Of a stretch of 64,000 bases of DNA, positions 17,325 to 26,384 are shown one piece after another (within the stretch, counting starts at the first letter, position 1; every line of letters begins with the position of its first letter). The notes under the pieces were generated by a model. That model saw only the letters and a program-made list of their open reading frames with translations, ran no database searches and was not told where the DNA came from. A program made the position numbers and the translations under genes. The stretch lies in contig JABZFP010000029.1 in the NCBI GenBank assembly GCA_014237395.1, positions 362,537-426,536 of the forward strand, in the 5' to 3' direction. Source of the DNA: Desulfobacteraceae bacterium. GTDB taxonomy: Bacteria; Desulfobacterota; Desulfobacteria; Desulfobacterales; UBA5852.

Positions 17325-19814
17325 ATGACCGAACGATGTCGCTTTGTTTTAACCGAAGACGGACGGCTGGACCTGTCCGCCTATCAATGGGATGACCACC
17401 GTTTTACCGATTTGATGACCCGTGCCGGGACAGCGACCACAGATACGGCCATGAGCATCAGCCGCCATTTGCGCAAAGAGATCGACAAGATCGAAGAACG
17501 GACCATCACCATGTCGGTCATCGAAAAAATCATCGATGACAAGCTGCAGGAATTCGGACTGGATGCTGCCAATCCCGTCAAGCTCGATGTAAGCGTTTTC
17601 AAGAAAAAAGGCCCGATCCTCAGCGGCAACGCCAAAACCGTTCTGGAGCGCCGCTACCTGAAAAAAGACCCCAATGGCAAAGTGATCGAGTCGCCCGATA
17701 AAATGTTCCGCCGCGTGGCCCGCCACATCGCCAAAGCGGAATTGGCCTACGGCAGCCAGGAACAGGCCGATGAAATGGAAGACGCCTTCTACGACCTCAT
17801 GACCGAATTCCGTTTCCTGCCCAACTCTCCGACCCTGATGAATGCCGGCCGCCGGCTGGGACAGTTGGCCGCCTGTTTTGTACTGCCGGTGGAAGACAGC
17901 ATGGAAGCCATCTTCAACTCCCTGCACCACGCCGCCATGATTCATAAATCCGGCGGCGGAACCGGCTTTTCCTTCTCGCGCCTGCGCCCCAAAGACAGCC
18001 GCGTGGGCACCACCGGCGGCGTTGCCTCGGGTCCGGTGTCCTTCATGAAGATCTTCAACACCGCCACCGAACAGGTCAAGCAGGGCGGCACGCGCCGCGG
18101 CGCCAACATGGCCATTCTGCGGGTGGATCACCCGGACATCATGGAATTCATCTACTGTAAAAAGGAGCAGGGCTCACTCAATAATTTCAACATCTCGGTT
18201 GGCGTCACGGAAGCCTTTATGAAGGCGGTCGAGAATAATGCGGATTACGATCTCGTGAACCCCCGGGACAACAGCGTCACCGGCCAGCTCAACGCCCGTG
18301 AAGTTTACGATGCCCTGGTCAAGCAGGCCTGGGACAACGGCGACCCCGGTATTATTTTTCTGGATCGTCTCAACCGCGACAACCCCACCCCCGAACTGGG
18401 CGCCATCGAGAGCACCAACCCCTGCGGCGAGCAGCCCCTGCTGCCCATGGAAGCCTGCAATCTGGGCTCCATCAATCTGTCCAAATTCGTCATCCGGGAA
18501 AACGATGCCGCCGTGATCGATTTTGATGAACTGCGGGAAACCGTCAAACTGTCCGTTCGTTTTCTGGACGACACCATTGATTGCTCGCGCTATCCGCTGC
18601 CGGAAATCGACGCCATGGTCAAAGGCAATCGCAAAATCGGGCTGGGCGTGATGGGCTTTGCCGACATGCTCTACCAGTTGGGAATCCCTTACAATTCAGA
18701 AGAGGCCTTGAAAATGGCCGAAGAGGTCATGCGCACCGTTCAGGAAAGTGCCCGGGAAGCGTCCCGCCTTCTGGCGGAAAAACGCGGTCCCTTTCCGAAT
18801 ATCGACAAGAGCATCTACAAGGACAGTGAAAAGAACCAGCTGCGCAACGCCACCACCACCACCATCGCGCCCACTGGCACCCTCAGCATCATCGCCGGCT
18901 GCTCAAGCGGCATTGAGCCGCTCTTTGCCCTCAGTTTCGTTCGCACGGTCATGGACAACGACCGCTTGATCGAAGTCAACCCGGTCTTTGAGGCGGTTAC
19001 CCGGGCACACGGTTTTTATTCCGAAGAATTGATGAACAAGATCGCGCAAAGCGGCTCTATCCACGATTTCGAGGAAATCCCCCTTGAAATTCGCAAGATT
19101 TTCGCAACCGCCCACGACGTTTCACCGGAATGGCATATCCGCATGCAGGCCGCTTTTCAGAAATACACCGACAACGCGGTGTCCAAAACCGTCAACCTGC
19201 CGCGTGACGCTACAGTGGAAGATGTCAAGAAAATCTATGATCTGGCCTACGATCTGATGTGCAAGGGCGTCACCATTTATCGTGACGGCAGTAAAGAAAA
19301 CCAGGTGCTGGCCTTCAATCAGAAGGAAGATTCCCGCACTCGTTTCCTGCGCGCCGTGAAGGAGCGGCCGGAAACCCTCGAGGGATTCACTACCCGCATG
19401 AAAACCGGGATGGGGCATCTCTATGTCACCGTGACCGAATATGAAGGCCGCCCGTTCGAAGTCTTCGCCACCATCGGCAAATCCGGGCGCTCGACAGCCG
19501 CCAAAGCCGAAGCCGTCGGCCGCCTGGTCTCCCTGGCCCTGCGCTCCGGTGTCAAAGTGGGCGATATTGTGAAACAGCTCTCGGGCATCGGCGGTGAATA
19601 CCCGGTATTTCAGTCCGGAGGGCTGGTGCTGTCCATCCCGGATGCCATTGCCCGAATCCTGGAAAAACGCTACCTGAAGAATCCCAACGGCACCGCGACA
19701 GGGTCCCACAGCAAAAGCCTCATGGGTGAAAAATGCCCGGAATGCGATCAGACCATCAGCTTTGAAGAAGGCTGCATGACCTGTCACTTCTGCGGCTTCA
19801 CCAAATGCGGCTAA
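17325..19814 (+). CDS. nrdJ: Adenosylcobalamin-dependent (class II) ribonucleotide reductase
   Basis: 829 residues from the ATG at 17325 (GGAGGT 5 nt upstream). The frame is open back to 17082, but that part is leader. Key features: NSPTLMNAGRRLGQLAACF (substrate-site Cys), SGGGTGFSFSRLRP, STNPCGEQPLL with the radical-bearing Cys (C367), the GTLSIIAGCSSGIEP segment and LPRDATVEDV. The C-terminus carries a four-Cys zinc-type motif CPECDQTISFEEGCMTCHFC and ends FTKCG, as in NrdJ proteins. It reduces ribonucleotides to deoxyribonucleotides using adenosylcobalamin, without oxygen dependence, in the cytoplasm. It is probably NrdR-controlled and converges with the class III genes nrdDG. Confidence 0.96.
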   Translation: MTERCRFVLTEDGRLDLSAYQWDDHRFTDLMTRAGTATTDTAMSISRHLRKEIDKIEERTITMSVIEKIIDDKLQEFGLDAANPVKLDVSVFKKKGPILSGNAKTVLERRYLKKDPNGKVIESPDKMFRRVARHIAKAELAYGSQEQADEMEDAFYDLMTEFRFLPNSPTLMNAGRRLGQLAACFVLPVEDSMEAIFNSLHHAAMIHKSGGGTGFSFSRLRPKDSRVGTTGGVASGPVSFMKIFNTATEQVKQGGTRRGANMAILRVDHPDIMEFIYCKKEQGSLNNFNISVGVTEAFMKAVENNADYDLVNPRDNSVTGQLNAREVYDALVKQAWDNGDPGIIFLDRLNRDNPTPELGAIESTNPCGEQPLLPMEACNLGSINLSKFVIRENDAAVIDFDELRETVKLSVRFLDDTIDCSRYPLPEIDAMVKGNRKIGLGVMGFADMLYQLGIPYNSEEALKMAEEVMRTVQESAREASRLLAEKRGPFPNIDKSIYKDSEKNQLRNATTTTIAPTGTLSIIAGCSSGIEPLFALSFVRTVMDNDRLIEVNPVFEAVTRAHGFYSEELMNKIAQSGSIHDFEEIPLEIRKIFATAHDVSPEWHIRMQAAFQKYTDNAVSKTVNLPRDATVEDVKKIYDLAYDLMCKGVTIYRDGSKENQVLAFNQKEDSRTRFLRAVKERPETLEGFTTRMKTGMGHLYVTVTEYEGRPFEVFATIGKSGRSTAAKAEAVGRLVSLALRSGVKVGDIVKQLSGIGGEYPVFQSGGLVLSIPDAIARILEKRYLKNPNGTATGSHSKSLMGEKCPECDQTISFEEGCMTCHFCGFTKCG

Positions 19815-19839
19815 AATATTAGTTCATCCTCGAAACAGC

Positions 19840-19888
19840 AAAGCCGGGAGGGGCATCAACTGATGCCTCTCCCGGCTTTTTTAATTTT
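19840..19888 (+). terminator. Rho-independent terminator of nrdJ
   Basis: An 18-bp stem with one mismatch (AAAGCCGGGAGGGGCATC, loop AACT, complementary arm ending CCCGGCTTT), followed by a T-rich tract TTTAATTTT, 26 nt after the nrdJ stop. Confidence 0.92.
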
Positions 19889-19936
19889 ATGGTTTTGTAA
19901 TACGCGATTTCAGGGAAGTACTGGCCTGCGGGGCGG

Positions 19937-19972
19937 AAGAAAAAGGAACGGCCCGGGGTAAACCCGGGCCGT
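19937..19972 (-). terminator. Rho-independent terminator of nrdDG
   Basis: Perfect 10-bp stem ACGGCCCGGG/CCCGGGCCGT (19948-19972) with a 5-nt loop. On the minus strand it is followed by TCCTTTTTTCTT. It lies about 80 nt past the nrdG stop. The plus side has only CTGTCTTTT, so it may also back up nrdJ termination. Confidence 0.8.
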
Positions 19973-20053
19973 CTGTCTTTTGGCGATAACGTTTCGCTGG
20001 AGAACAATAGGAGATGTCGGTGTCAGTTCAGGTCAGGTGTCGCAGGAGCGCTT

Positions 20054-20749
20054 TCATCGCACGAAGCAGCATTCAACCATCGGCTCAACAATCGCTTTCA
20101 GGCCTAAGAGTTCGTTATCGTCAAAAAGATGGTCCCTGGACGATCCTGCATCAGGATCGAGGGTTTCTTTAGCACAAAATTTCTGAATTGCAAAGGTTTC
20201 AGCGCCCTTTATCAGCCCCCCGATACTGGCCATCGTCTCCGCATTCACCAGCGGGCGAAAACAGGTGGTTCGAAACTCATACGGCAACCCGGAAGCCATG
20301 ATCAGTTGGATGCTGGCTTTGATGGCCGCGGCCGGGTTCTGTCGGCACAGGGACGGCGCATAGTGGTCGGGGTCTGTCTTGACATCCATGGCCACATAAT
20401 CGATCAGGTTTTCCCGAATCAGGGTCTGCAGCACTTCCGGTACGCTGCCGTTGGTATCCAGCTTGACGGTGTAACCCAATGCGTGGACGGCACGGCATAA
20501 ATCCGGCAACCCCTTTTGCAGGGTAGGCTCCCCGCCCGTCAGGACGACCCCGTCCAACAGCCCCCGTCGAGCCCTGAGATACGCCAGGACATCACGTTCC
20601 GGCACCGACTGATCACGGTCACTCCGGGTCAGCTCAGGATTGTGGCAATAGGGGCAGTGAAAATTGCAACCACTTAAAAAAATAACCGCGCTCAACCGCT
20701 CAGGGTAGTCGATCATGGAAACTTTTTGCAACCCGCCGATGTGAACCAT
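20054..20749 (-). CDS. nrdG: Anaerobic ribonucleotide reductase activating protein (radical SAM)
   Basis: 231 residues. Radical-SAM cluster motif GCNFHCPYCHNPEL (CxxxCxxC), then LTGGEPTLQ (the GGE motif that binds SAM) and DTNGS, a minimal radical-SAM fold with no extra domains. It generates the glycyl radical on NrdD using SAM and a [4Fe-4S] cluster. The start is 15 nt after the nrdD stop, with GGAGAGG upstream, so nrdD and nrdG form one operon. The opening VHIGGLQKVSMIDYPERLS is typical of the NrdG subtype paired with ATP-cone NrdD enzymes. Confidence 0.94.
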   Translation of the reverse strand: MVHIGGLQKVSMIDYPERLSAVIFLSGCNFHCPYCHNPELTRSDRDQSVPERDVLAYLRARRGLLDGVVLTGGEPTLQKGLPDLCRAVHALGYTVKLDTNGSVPEVLQTLIRENLIDYVAMDVKTDPDHYAPSLCRQNPAAAIKASIQLIMASGLPYEFRTTCFRPLVNAETMASIGGLIKGAETFAIQKFCAKETLDPDAGSSRDHLFDDNELLGLKAIVEPMVECCFVR

Positions 20750-20764
20750 GCCGAACAGCCTCTC

Positions 20765-22939
20765 CTATGAAGCGATTGCCTTCATCGTTTGCGGGGGGAT
20801 GGGACCGGTCGGTAGCGGTTTGCGGATGGTTTTCCGGAACTCCGATGCCGGGGTCCAGTCGAACGGGCGCCGGTTTTTGTATTCCGCCTGTTTGCCGTCA
20901 TTCCATTGCTTTACCGGACGGAGGTAGCCCACGATTCGGGAATAGACCTCCGTGGCCTGGCGGCACTCCGGACATTCCGGCTGTTCGCCCTTCAAATAGC
21001 CATGGGAGGGACACACACTGAAGGTCGGGGTCAAGGTGAAATAGGGCAGGCGAAACTGTCCGGAAACTTTACGCACCAGGTTTTTGACGGTGCCACTATC
21101 GTCCACCATCTCCCCCAGGAAAAGGTGCTGGACCGTACCGCCCGTATATTTGATCTGGAGATCATCCTGATGGATCAGGGTGTCGAAAAGATCGTCGGTA
21201 TAATTGACCGGGAGTTGTGTCGAGTTGGTGTAGTAAGGCGCGGCACCTTTCCGGTAATCATCTTCATTGGCGCAACGAATGGCCGGGAATTTCTTTTTGT
21301 CCAAGCGGCAGAGCCGGTAGGAGGTGCCTTCGGCCGGGGTGGCTTCCAGATTGAAAAGGTCGCCGGTCTCCTCCTGCAGATCGGCCATCGCTTCGCGCAG
21401 GTGATCCATCACCCGGATGGCAAAAGCCCGGCCGGCCGGGCTGCCGATGTCGTCGCCCAAAAAGTTCAGGCAGGCCTCGTTCATTCCGACAATGCCGATC
21501 GTGGCAAAGTGGTTTTTCCAGAACAGACCGGAACCGGCCTTGATGTCTCTCAGGTAAAACTTGGTGTATGGGTATAGGTTTTTTTCGGTAAACTGTTCCA
21601 GAACCTTGCGCTTGATGACCAGGCTGTCACGGGCCAGGCCGACCTGCCGGTCGAGCAGGTCGAAAAATTGTGTTTCATCACCGGCCTGGTAGCCAATGCG
21701 TGGCAGGTTGATGGTCACGACCCCGATGGAGCCGGTCAGGGGGTTGGCCCCAAAAAGTCCGCCGCCCCGTTTCCAGAGTTCCCGGTTGTCCAGCCGCAAC
21801 CGGCAGCACATGGAGCGCGCATCATCCGGGGACATGTCCGAATTGACGAAATTGGAGAAGTAAGGAATGCCGTATTTGCCGGTCATTTTCCAGATGGGTT
21901 CCAGGTCGGGATTGTCCCAGTCGAATTCTTCCGTAATATTGTAGGTCGGAATGGGAAAGGTGAAAACACGGCCGCGGGCGTCCCCCGCCATCATCACGTC
22001 CGCAAAGGCCCTATTGATCAGATTCATTTCCGTCTGGAATTCGGCATAGGTCGCATCGAGGAGCTCGCCGCCGATAATGACCGGATGATCCTTCAGGGTG
22101 GACGGCACATAGAGATCCATGGTGATGTTGGTAAACGGTGTCTGGAAACCGACACGCGTTGGAATATTGATGTTGAAGACGAATTCCTGCAAGGCCTGTT
22201 TGACACTCCGATAATCCAGGCCGTCGTAACGCACGAAAGGCGCCAGCAAGGTGTCGAAATTGGAAAGGGCTTGAGCGCCGGCCGCCTCACCCTGCAAGGT
22301 ATAAAAAAAATTCACGACCTGCCCCAGGGCGGAGCGCAGGTGCCGAGGTGGCGCACTTTCAACTTTGCCAGCCGCCCCGCGAAACCCCTGCAGCAAGAGA
22401 TCTTTCAGATCCCATCCCACACAGTAGACCGATAGCAGGCTCAGGTCGTGGATATGCATGTCCCCGGCGCGATGGGCCTGTCGGATTTTGGGCGGATAAA
22501 TACGGTTGAGCCAGTATTCCGTGGTCACATCGGATGAAATGTAGTTGTTGAGGCCCTGGAGAGAGTAGGACATGTTGCTGTTTTCCTTCACTTTCCAGTC
22601 CAGTTTGCCAATGTAGTGTTCCACAAGGTCGACATTGGCCTGGGTTGCCATTTGTCTGAGTTGGGCATGTTGTTCGCGATAGAGGATGTACGCCTTGGCA
22701 GAGCGATAAAAAGGAGAATCCAGCAATACCCGTTCGACAATATCCTGGATGGCTTCAACCGTGGGTTGCGGCCCCAGCCGCAGCTCGTGGGCCAGCGTCA
22801 GCACGCGCAGGGTGAGCTTGCGGGCCTCCCGTGGACCGAATTCATCCGTCGCCTCACCCGCTTTGGTAATGGCCCGGGTTATGTGAGATGAATCAAATTC
22901 CTGGACCCGGCCATCGCGCTTCTGAATCGTTTCAAACAT
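20765..22939 (-). CDS. nrdD: Anaerobic (class III) ribonucleoside-triphosphate reductase
   Basis: 724 residues. An N-terminal ATP-cone (about 1-95, RDGRVQEFDSSHITRAI...) gives allosteric control by ATP/dATP. The central ten-stranded glycyl-radical barrel follows. The C-terminus has a zinc site (CPSHGYLKGEQPECPEC) and the glycyl-radical loop RIVGYLRPVKQWNDGK, placing the radical Gly at residue 671. It makes deoxyribonucleotides only without oxygen and needs NrdG for activation. Together with nrdJ it gives the cell two oxygen-independent routes to DNA precursors. The upstream region has an NrdR-box-like site and a large palindrome. Confidence 0.95.
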   Translation of the reverse strand: MFETIQKRDGRVQEFDSSHITRAITKAGEATDEFGPREARKLTLRVLTLAHELRLGPQPTVEAIQDIVERVLLDSPFYRSAKAYILYREQHAQLRQMATQANVDLVEHYIGKLDWKVKENSNMSYSLQGLNNYISSDVTTEYWLNRIYPPKIRQAHRAGDMHIHDLSLLSVYCVGWDLKDLLLQGFRGAAGKVESAPPRHLRSALGQVVNFFYTLQGEAAGAQALSNFDTLLAPFVRYDGLDYRSVKQALQEFVFNINIPTRVGFQTPFTNITMDLYVPSTLKDHPVIIGGELLDATYAEFQTEMNLINRAFADVMMAGDARGRVFTFPIPTYNITEEFDWDNPDLEPIWKMTGKYGIPYFSNFVNSDMSPDDARSMCCRLRLDNRELWKRGGGLFGANPLTGSIGVVTINLPRIGYQAGDETQFFDLLDRQVGLARDSLVIKRKVLEQFTEKNLYPYTKFYLRDIKAGSGLFWKNHFATIGIVGMNEACLNFLGDDIGSPAGRAFAIRVMDHLREAMADLQEETGDLFNLEATPAEGTSYRLCRLDKKKFPAIRCANEDDYRKGAAPYYTNSTQLPVNYTDDLFDTLIHQDDLQIKYTGGTVQHLFLGEMVDDSGTVKNLVRKVSGQFRLPYFTLTPTFSVCPSHGYLKGEQPECPECRQATEVYSRIVGYLRPVKQWNDGKQAEYKNRRPFDWTPASEFRKTIRKPLPTGPIPPQTMKAIAS

Positions 22940-23021
22940 AATTTTGGTACTCCGCAGGACGGGGTATCGGCATGCGCCGCCCCCTGAATATCAAATCGGT
23001 GATCAGTCGCACGGTGCCAAC

Positions 23022-23036
23022 AACCTGAACCAGGTT
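23022..23036 (-). promoter_or_regulatory. Hairpin in the nrdD 5' leader
   Basis: AACCTG-3 nt-CAGGTT, a perfect 6-bp stem about 85 nt upstream of the nrdD ATG, in a leader that may be as long as 200 nt. I could not match it to a named riboswitch. Its role is unknown. Confidence 0.35.
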
Positions 23037-23151
23037 TATCCGGCCAACAGGTAGAGACGATACGATCTGTCGCTGTTAGCCTTTATGAGCAACTGATATG
23101 GGAAAACGCAGAAAAAGAGATGGTCAAACGTTTCTATCCGGGAAGGCTATT

Positions 23152-23167
23152 ACACAATATGTTGTGG
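23152..23167 (-). promoter_or_regulatory. NrdR-box-like site upstream of nrdD
   Basis: On the plus strand ACACAATATGTTGTGG matches the NrdR-box consensus acaCwAtATaTwGtgt at 14 of 16 positions. It lies about 213 nt before the nrdD start. With the box before nrdJ it suggests a shared NrdR regulon. The nrdR gene itself is not in this window. Confidence 0.65.
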
Positions 23168-23217
23168 TATGTCAACTTAGAATATCTTTATCTTGATATC
23201 TCAAGTTGACCTACCAC
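23164..23217. promoter_or_regulatory. 54-bp imperfect palindrome overlapping the NrdR-like site
   Basis: Left arm 23164-23186 and right arm 23195-23217 (23 nt each) match as inverted repeats at 19 positions around an 8-nt centre. The best blocks are GTGGTA/TACCAC, GTCAACTT/AAGTTGAC and ATATC/GATAT. It sits between the end of the ChaN-like gene and the nrdD leader. There is no T-tract, so an operator or cruciform is more likely than a terminator. Confidence 0.55.
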
Positions 23218-23256
23218 GTCGGAGAATTGGATCTTGGCGGGTGAAGGGTCGGCCGA

Positions 23257-24159
23257 TCAAGGGGTCACCCAGATATAGTCGGCCACCGCCAGATCCACCT
23301 CTGAGCCGACCGAAGCCAGATAAACTGTCCGGAAGGGAACCGGATTCCGGCCATAAGCCCGGTTGGGAACACCATACTTGTTTTGAATGTGGCCGTTTCC
23401 AATCACCACCACCATGGGATTTTGTCCAAGTTTGCGGGCAATAGATTCGGCCATGGTATCTTCCCAGGCGCATTGGGCTTCATAAAAATAGTCGAACGAT
23501 TTGATCTGATGGTGGGGGTTGTCGTTGAACACCGCTTCCACATAGGCGCGGTGCTCATTATTGCTGGTGTCAATTTCAGCAGCGATCATCTGCCGCTCAT
23601 CAGGCAGGAGATTGTCCAATCCACTGGCACTGATTTTAGGTGGGATCCAAAAGGGGACGTTCAGCCCCACCAATCGCAGACCTTTGGCCTGAATGGTATC
23701 GAATATCGGTGCATATAAATCGAAATCGAACCCCCAGCCGGATCGGCGGACATACCAATGAGACTTCTGGATAAAGGCATCACGATCGAGCGTTCCCGCA
23801 CGCCATTGCGCCAGCACCGGATCGTAGCGATGATCGAACATTTCCATGCCGACGGACAATTCCGGATGCTGTTCCGAAAGCGCTTCGATCAGGCGGGTCT
23901 GGACCGCATGGTGTGCCGGGTTGGTATGGGTTTCACCCACATAGACGATACGGGCCGCGGTGAGATCTTTCAGCAGGTCATCGAAGGTCACCGCTTGACC
24001 GGTGCGGGCGGAAATAATGGTGTCCGCCGGGTATTTGTTACCGGTGTTTTTGACGGTCAATTGCATGGGCAGGCTGGTGCAGCTGAAGATAAAAAAAAGA
24101 GCCGGACAGGCAACGATTGAAAGGAGCCCCAATGGGGTCAGCCGCGTGGGCAGTTTCAT
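23257..24159 (-). CDS. ChaN-family lipoprotein (haem/iron-associated, Tiki-like fold)
   Basis: 300 residues. The N-terminal signal ends in a lipobox-like FIFSC (about residue 27). The family motifs of ChaN (DUF399) are seen: VYVGETHTNPAHH, VGMEMFDHRYDPVL, and near the C-terminus VVVIGNGHIQNKYGVP. ChaN of Campylobacter binds haem and is linked to iron uptake (family knowledge). No TonB receptor or haem transporter gene is next to this one, so that role is only suggested. Its 3' end is 40 nt from the palindrome upstream of nrdD. Confidence 0.85.
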   Translation of the reverse strand: MKLPTRLTPLGLLSIVACPALFFIFSCTSLPMQLTVKNTGNKYPADTIISARTGQAVTFDDLLKDLTAARIVYVGETHTNPAHHAVQTRLIEALSEQHPELSVGMEMFDHRYDPVLAQWRAGTLDRDAFIQKSHWYVRRSGWGFDFDLYAPIFDTIQAKGLRLVGLNVPFWIPPKISASGLDNLLPDERQMIAAEIDTSNNEHRAYVEAVFNDNPHHQIKSFDYFYEAQCAWEDTMAESIARKLGQNPMVVVIGNGHIQNKYGVPNRAYGRNPVPFRTVYLASVGSEVDLAVADYIWVTP

Positions 24160-24268
24160 AGGCCATGCACTCCGCTTCTTGCATTTTTATGGGTTTCATG
24201 CCAGATGTTGAGAACTATCTAAACCCATAAGGCCGACCGCCGCGCGCGTCAAGGCGAACGCTGGAGCA

Positions 24269-24529
24269 ATGATGAGTCAGGATAAAAATCCTGTTTTTCG
24301 TAAAGCGATTATTCCCTGGTATGATTCCAGCCGCATGTGCTGGATCCTGATGGGGTTTCTATCAGCCGTCGTTCTGTTTGGCAGCGCCGGTATCGACGAG
24401 GCGCTTCACACACCTTCTTTTGCAGGCTATGTCTGGGTACCCTTGGTACTCGTCATCTTAGGGTTGGGCATTATCGGTTCGATTCTGATTCGGCTGCTAC
24501 GCCGCTACCTGGACAGTTTATCCCGGTAA
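24269..24529 (+). CDS. Small membrane protein, two helices
   Basis: 86 residues (or 85 from the second ATG; GGAG lies just upstream of both). The product has a short cytoplasmic start with a WYDSSRMCW motif, then two hydrophobic segments (about 25-43 and 52-75) and a basic end RRYLDSLSR. No known domain. It diverges from the ChaN-like gene and converges with the thioredoxin gene. Confidence 0.7.
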   Translation: MMSQDKNPVFRKAIIPWYDSSRMCWILMGFLSAVVLFGSAGIDEALHTPSFAGYVWVPLVLVILGLGIIGSILIRLLRRYLDSLSR

Positions 24530-24550
24530 AATTAACCGTCTTTCCATGCA

Positions 24551-24585
24551 GGTGTCCGGCCGCATTCGGTGATACTCCGGACACC
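24551..24585. terminator. Possible bidirectional terminator
   Basis: Perfect 9-bp stem GGTGTCCGG/CCGGACACC with a 17-nt loop, between the convergent small membrane protein and thioredoxin genes. There is no clear T-tract on either side, so intrinsic termination is uncertain. Confidence 0.35.
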
Positions 24586-24601
24586 CTCATGGCGGTCCCG
24601 C

Positions 24602-25036
24602 CTACAATTTCTCGTTCACGTAGCGAATGACCGTGACAAATTGGTCTGCTTCGTAATACCCAAGAAAATTGCGAAGCTTTTTGCCGTCCGCCGACAAGAA
24701 CCAGTTGTCCGGGACCGGACGAATATTGTACTTCCCCGCCACTTTGGTCTCCTTGTTGGTATTCACACGAATGGCGACGAAATCCTTGTTCAGCATCTTG
24801 ATGATCGAAGGATTGCGAAAGGTGGTCTGATCCATTTCTTTGCAGAAATTGCACCAGTCCGTATAAAAATGCAGATACACCCGCTTGTTCTCTTTTTTGG
24901 CCAGTGACATCCCCTGTTTGTAACTATGCCAGTTGATGTGATCCGCCTTCTGATCCTTTTTGCTGGCCAGAACAACACTGCCGGACAGGGAGAACATAAT
25001 GATTAACACCGGAATTAATAACAATAATTTCTTCAT
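24602..25036 (-). CDS. Periplasmic thioredoxin-fold protein (SoxW/DUF255-like)
   Basis: 144 residues from the ATG at 25036 (AGGTG 6 nt upstream). A Sec signal peptide (KKLLLLIPVLIIMFSLSGSVVLA) is followed by a thioredoxin domain with the active site TDWCNFCKEMD (CNFC) and the cis-proline segment RPVPDNWFL. It lies 50 nt downstream of ccdA on the same strand. CcdA passes electrons from cytoplasmic thioredoxin across the membrane, and this protein is the likely periplasmic acceptor for reducing cytochrome c apoproteins or other thiols. Confidence 0.87.
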   Translation of the reverse strand: MKKLLLLIPVLIIMFSLSGSVVLASKKDQKADHINWHSYKQGMSLAKKENKRVYLHFYTDWCNFCKEMDQTTFRNPSIIKMLNKDFVAIRVNTNKETKVAGKYNIRPVPDNWFLSADGKKLRNFLGYYEADQFVTVIRYVNEKL

Positions 25037-25086
25037 GAGTCGCACCTCGAATATGGATTATTCCGCCTATGGACGGAACCGGTTAC

Positions 25087-25812
25087 TCAGCCGGCCGCCG
25101 GTGCTATCAGCGACCAGAGCATGCCAAAGCGATCAAAGACCAGCGCGAGCCCCAGTCCGATCAGCAGCGTGCCGGCCGCTATGTTGACAAATTGCATGAC
25201 CCGCCGGGCCTTTTGGAGAAAAACAAGCATCAGGTTGATGAATACCGACATCACCAAAAAGGGTATCCAGAGACCGGCGGAATAAACCGTCAGCAGGGCG
25301 ATTCCCTCGAGCACGGATTCTTCGCTGCCTGCCAGAATCAGGATAGACCCCAACATGGGCCCGATGCAGGGACTCCATCCGGCCCCGAAGGCCATCCCTA
25401 CCAGTACCGTGCCCACAATATGGGTCGGTTTTTCCCGAACCTGAACCCGTTTTTCCACTTCCAGGAACGGCAGTCGCAGGAGCCCCGTCAAATGGAGCCC
25501 GAAAACAATTATAAGAAGACCGCCGCCAATGCGGATGAACTGGTAATAACGCGTTGCCAGCCCGCCTAGAAATGAAGCCGATGCGCCCAGCAGAATGAAA
25601 ATTAAGGAAAACCCCAGCCCGAAAGCCATGGTGGCCACGATCACCTTGCGCCGAACGCTGCCGCCAGCCTGCTTGCCAGTCAGTTCCTCGAGCGAGTAGC
25701 CCGTGATGAATGTAAAGTATGCTGGAATCAGTGGCAGTATACATGGCGAAAAAAATGATAGCAGCCCCGCAGCAAACGCCGCTGGATATGTAAGGGTTTC
25801 GTCAAGCATCAT
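25087..25812 (-). CDS. ccdA: CcdA/DsbD-like transmembrane thiol electron carrier
   Basis: 241 residues with six predicted membrane helices. The two conserved half-site cysteines lie in SFFSPCILPLIPAY (helix 1) and AGWSPCIGPMLGS (helix 4), the hallmark of the CcdA family. It carries reducing equivalents from the cytoplasm to periplasmic thioredoxin-like proteins during cytochrome c maturation. Paired with the thioredoxin gene downstream. Start at 25812 or the adjacent in-frame ATG 3 nt later. Confidence 0.92.
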   Translation of the reverse strand: MMLDETLTYPAAFAAGLLSFFSPCILPLIPAYFTFITGYSLEELTGKQAGGSVRRKVIVATMAFGLGFSLIFILLGASASFLGGLATRYYQFIRIGGGLLIIVFGLHLTGLLRLPFLEVEKRVQVREKPTHIVGTVLVGMAFGAGWSPCIGPMLGSILILAGSEESVLEGIALLTVYSAGLWIPFLVMSVFINLMLVFLQKARRVMQFVNIAAGTLLIGLGLALVFDRFGMLWSLIAPAAG

Positions 25813-26384
25813 ATCACTTTCGATTACAATGGCATCCGCCGGTTTATAGCTACCTGCTCCCCAGTCTTACCCGGGGATTGGATTGCGCTGCCCGCGTAAC
25901 CGAAAGCACGCATCGTTACGGAAATAAAAGCAGAGCAAATTACATGCCGGGAGGCCATATGTCATTTTGTTAATAGATTTCAGCTACTCATCATATTTCA
26001 TATCTCGTATTGCGGTGAAAGCCTGACAAAATATGTCACGTTGAGTGACAAAAGGCGTCACAGATTTGACGATTGCATCACGGCGGTCTTTACTGAATTG
26101 CCACCGTGTTTTTTCCGATAAGGTGTGGACTGGGCAATATCCGCGATCGGGCAAAACTCACCTCCCCCGTTGAAAAGCTACACCGAATCATACCATGATT
26201 CAAGTGTCCGCCCCGTGCAACCGCCCTGCAACAATCAATCCTGCCATTCACCAGCCCAGGTCTTCGAGAATGAAAACCCTTGACTTATAGGCGAATATCG
26301 TCAAAATTTATGAGGTTATGTCGTCGTTGCACGCTCGGCAGACCATCCCGCAATCGATTGACCGAAAAAACATGCAAGGATTAG
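25813..26384. other. Intergenic region without a recognised gene
   Basis: 572 nt between divergent ccdA and the YggT gene. I see no credible ORF or RNA gene. It contains a 6-bp palindrome, TGTCAC-N5-GTGACA (26034-26050), followed by another GTCAC, which could be an operator. It does not fit the CRP or FNR consensus. Confidence 0.4.

Noticed and set aside
26034..26055. CRP or FNR site upstream of the YggT gene
   Set aside because: TGTCAC-N5-GTGACA does not match TGTGA-N6-TCACA or TTGAT-N4-ATCAA.
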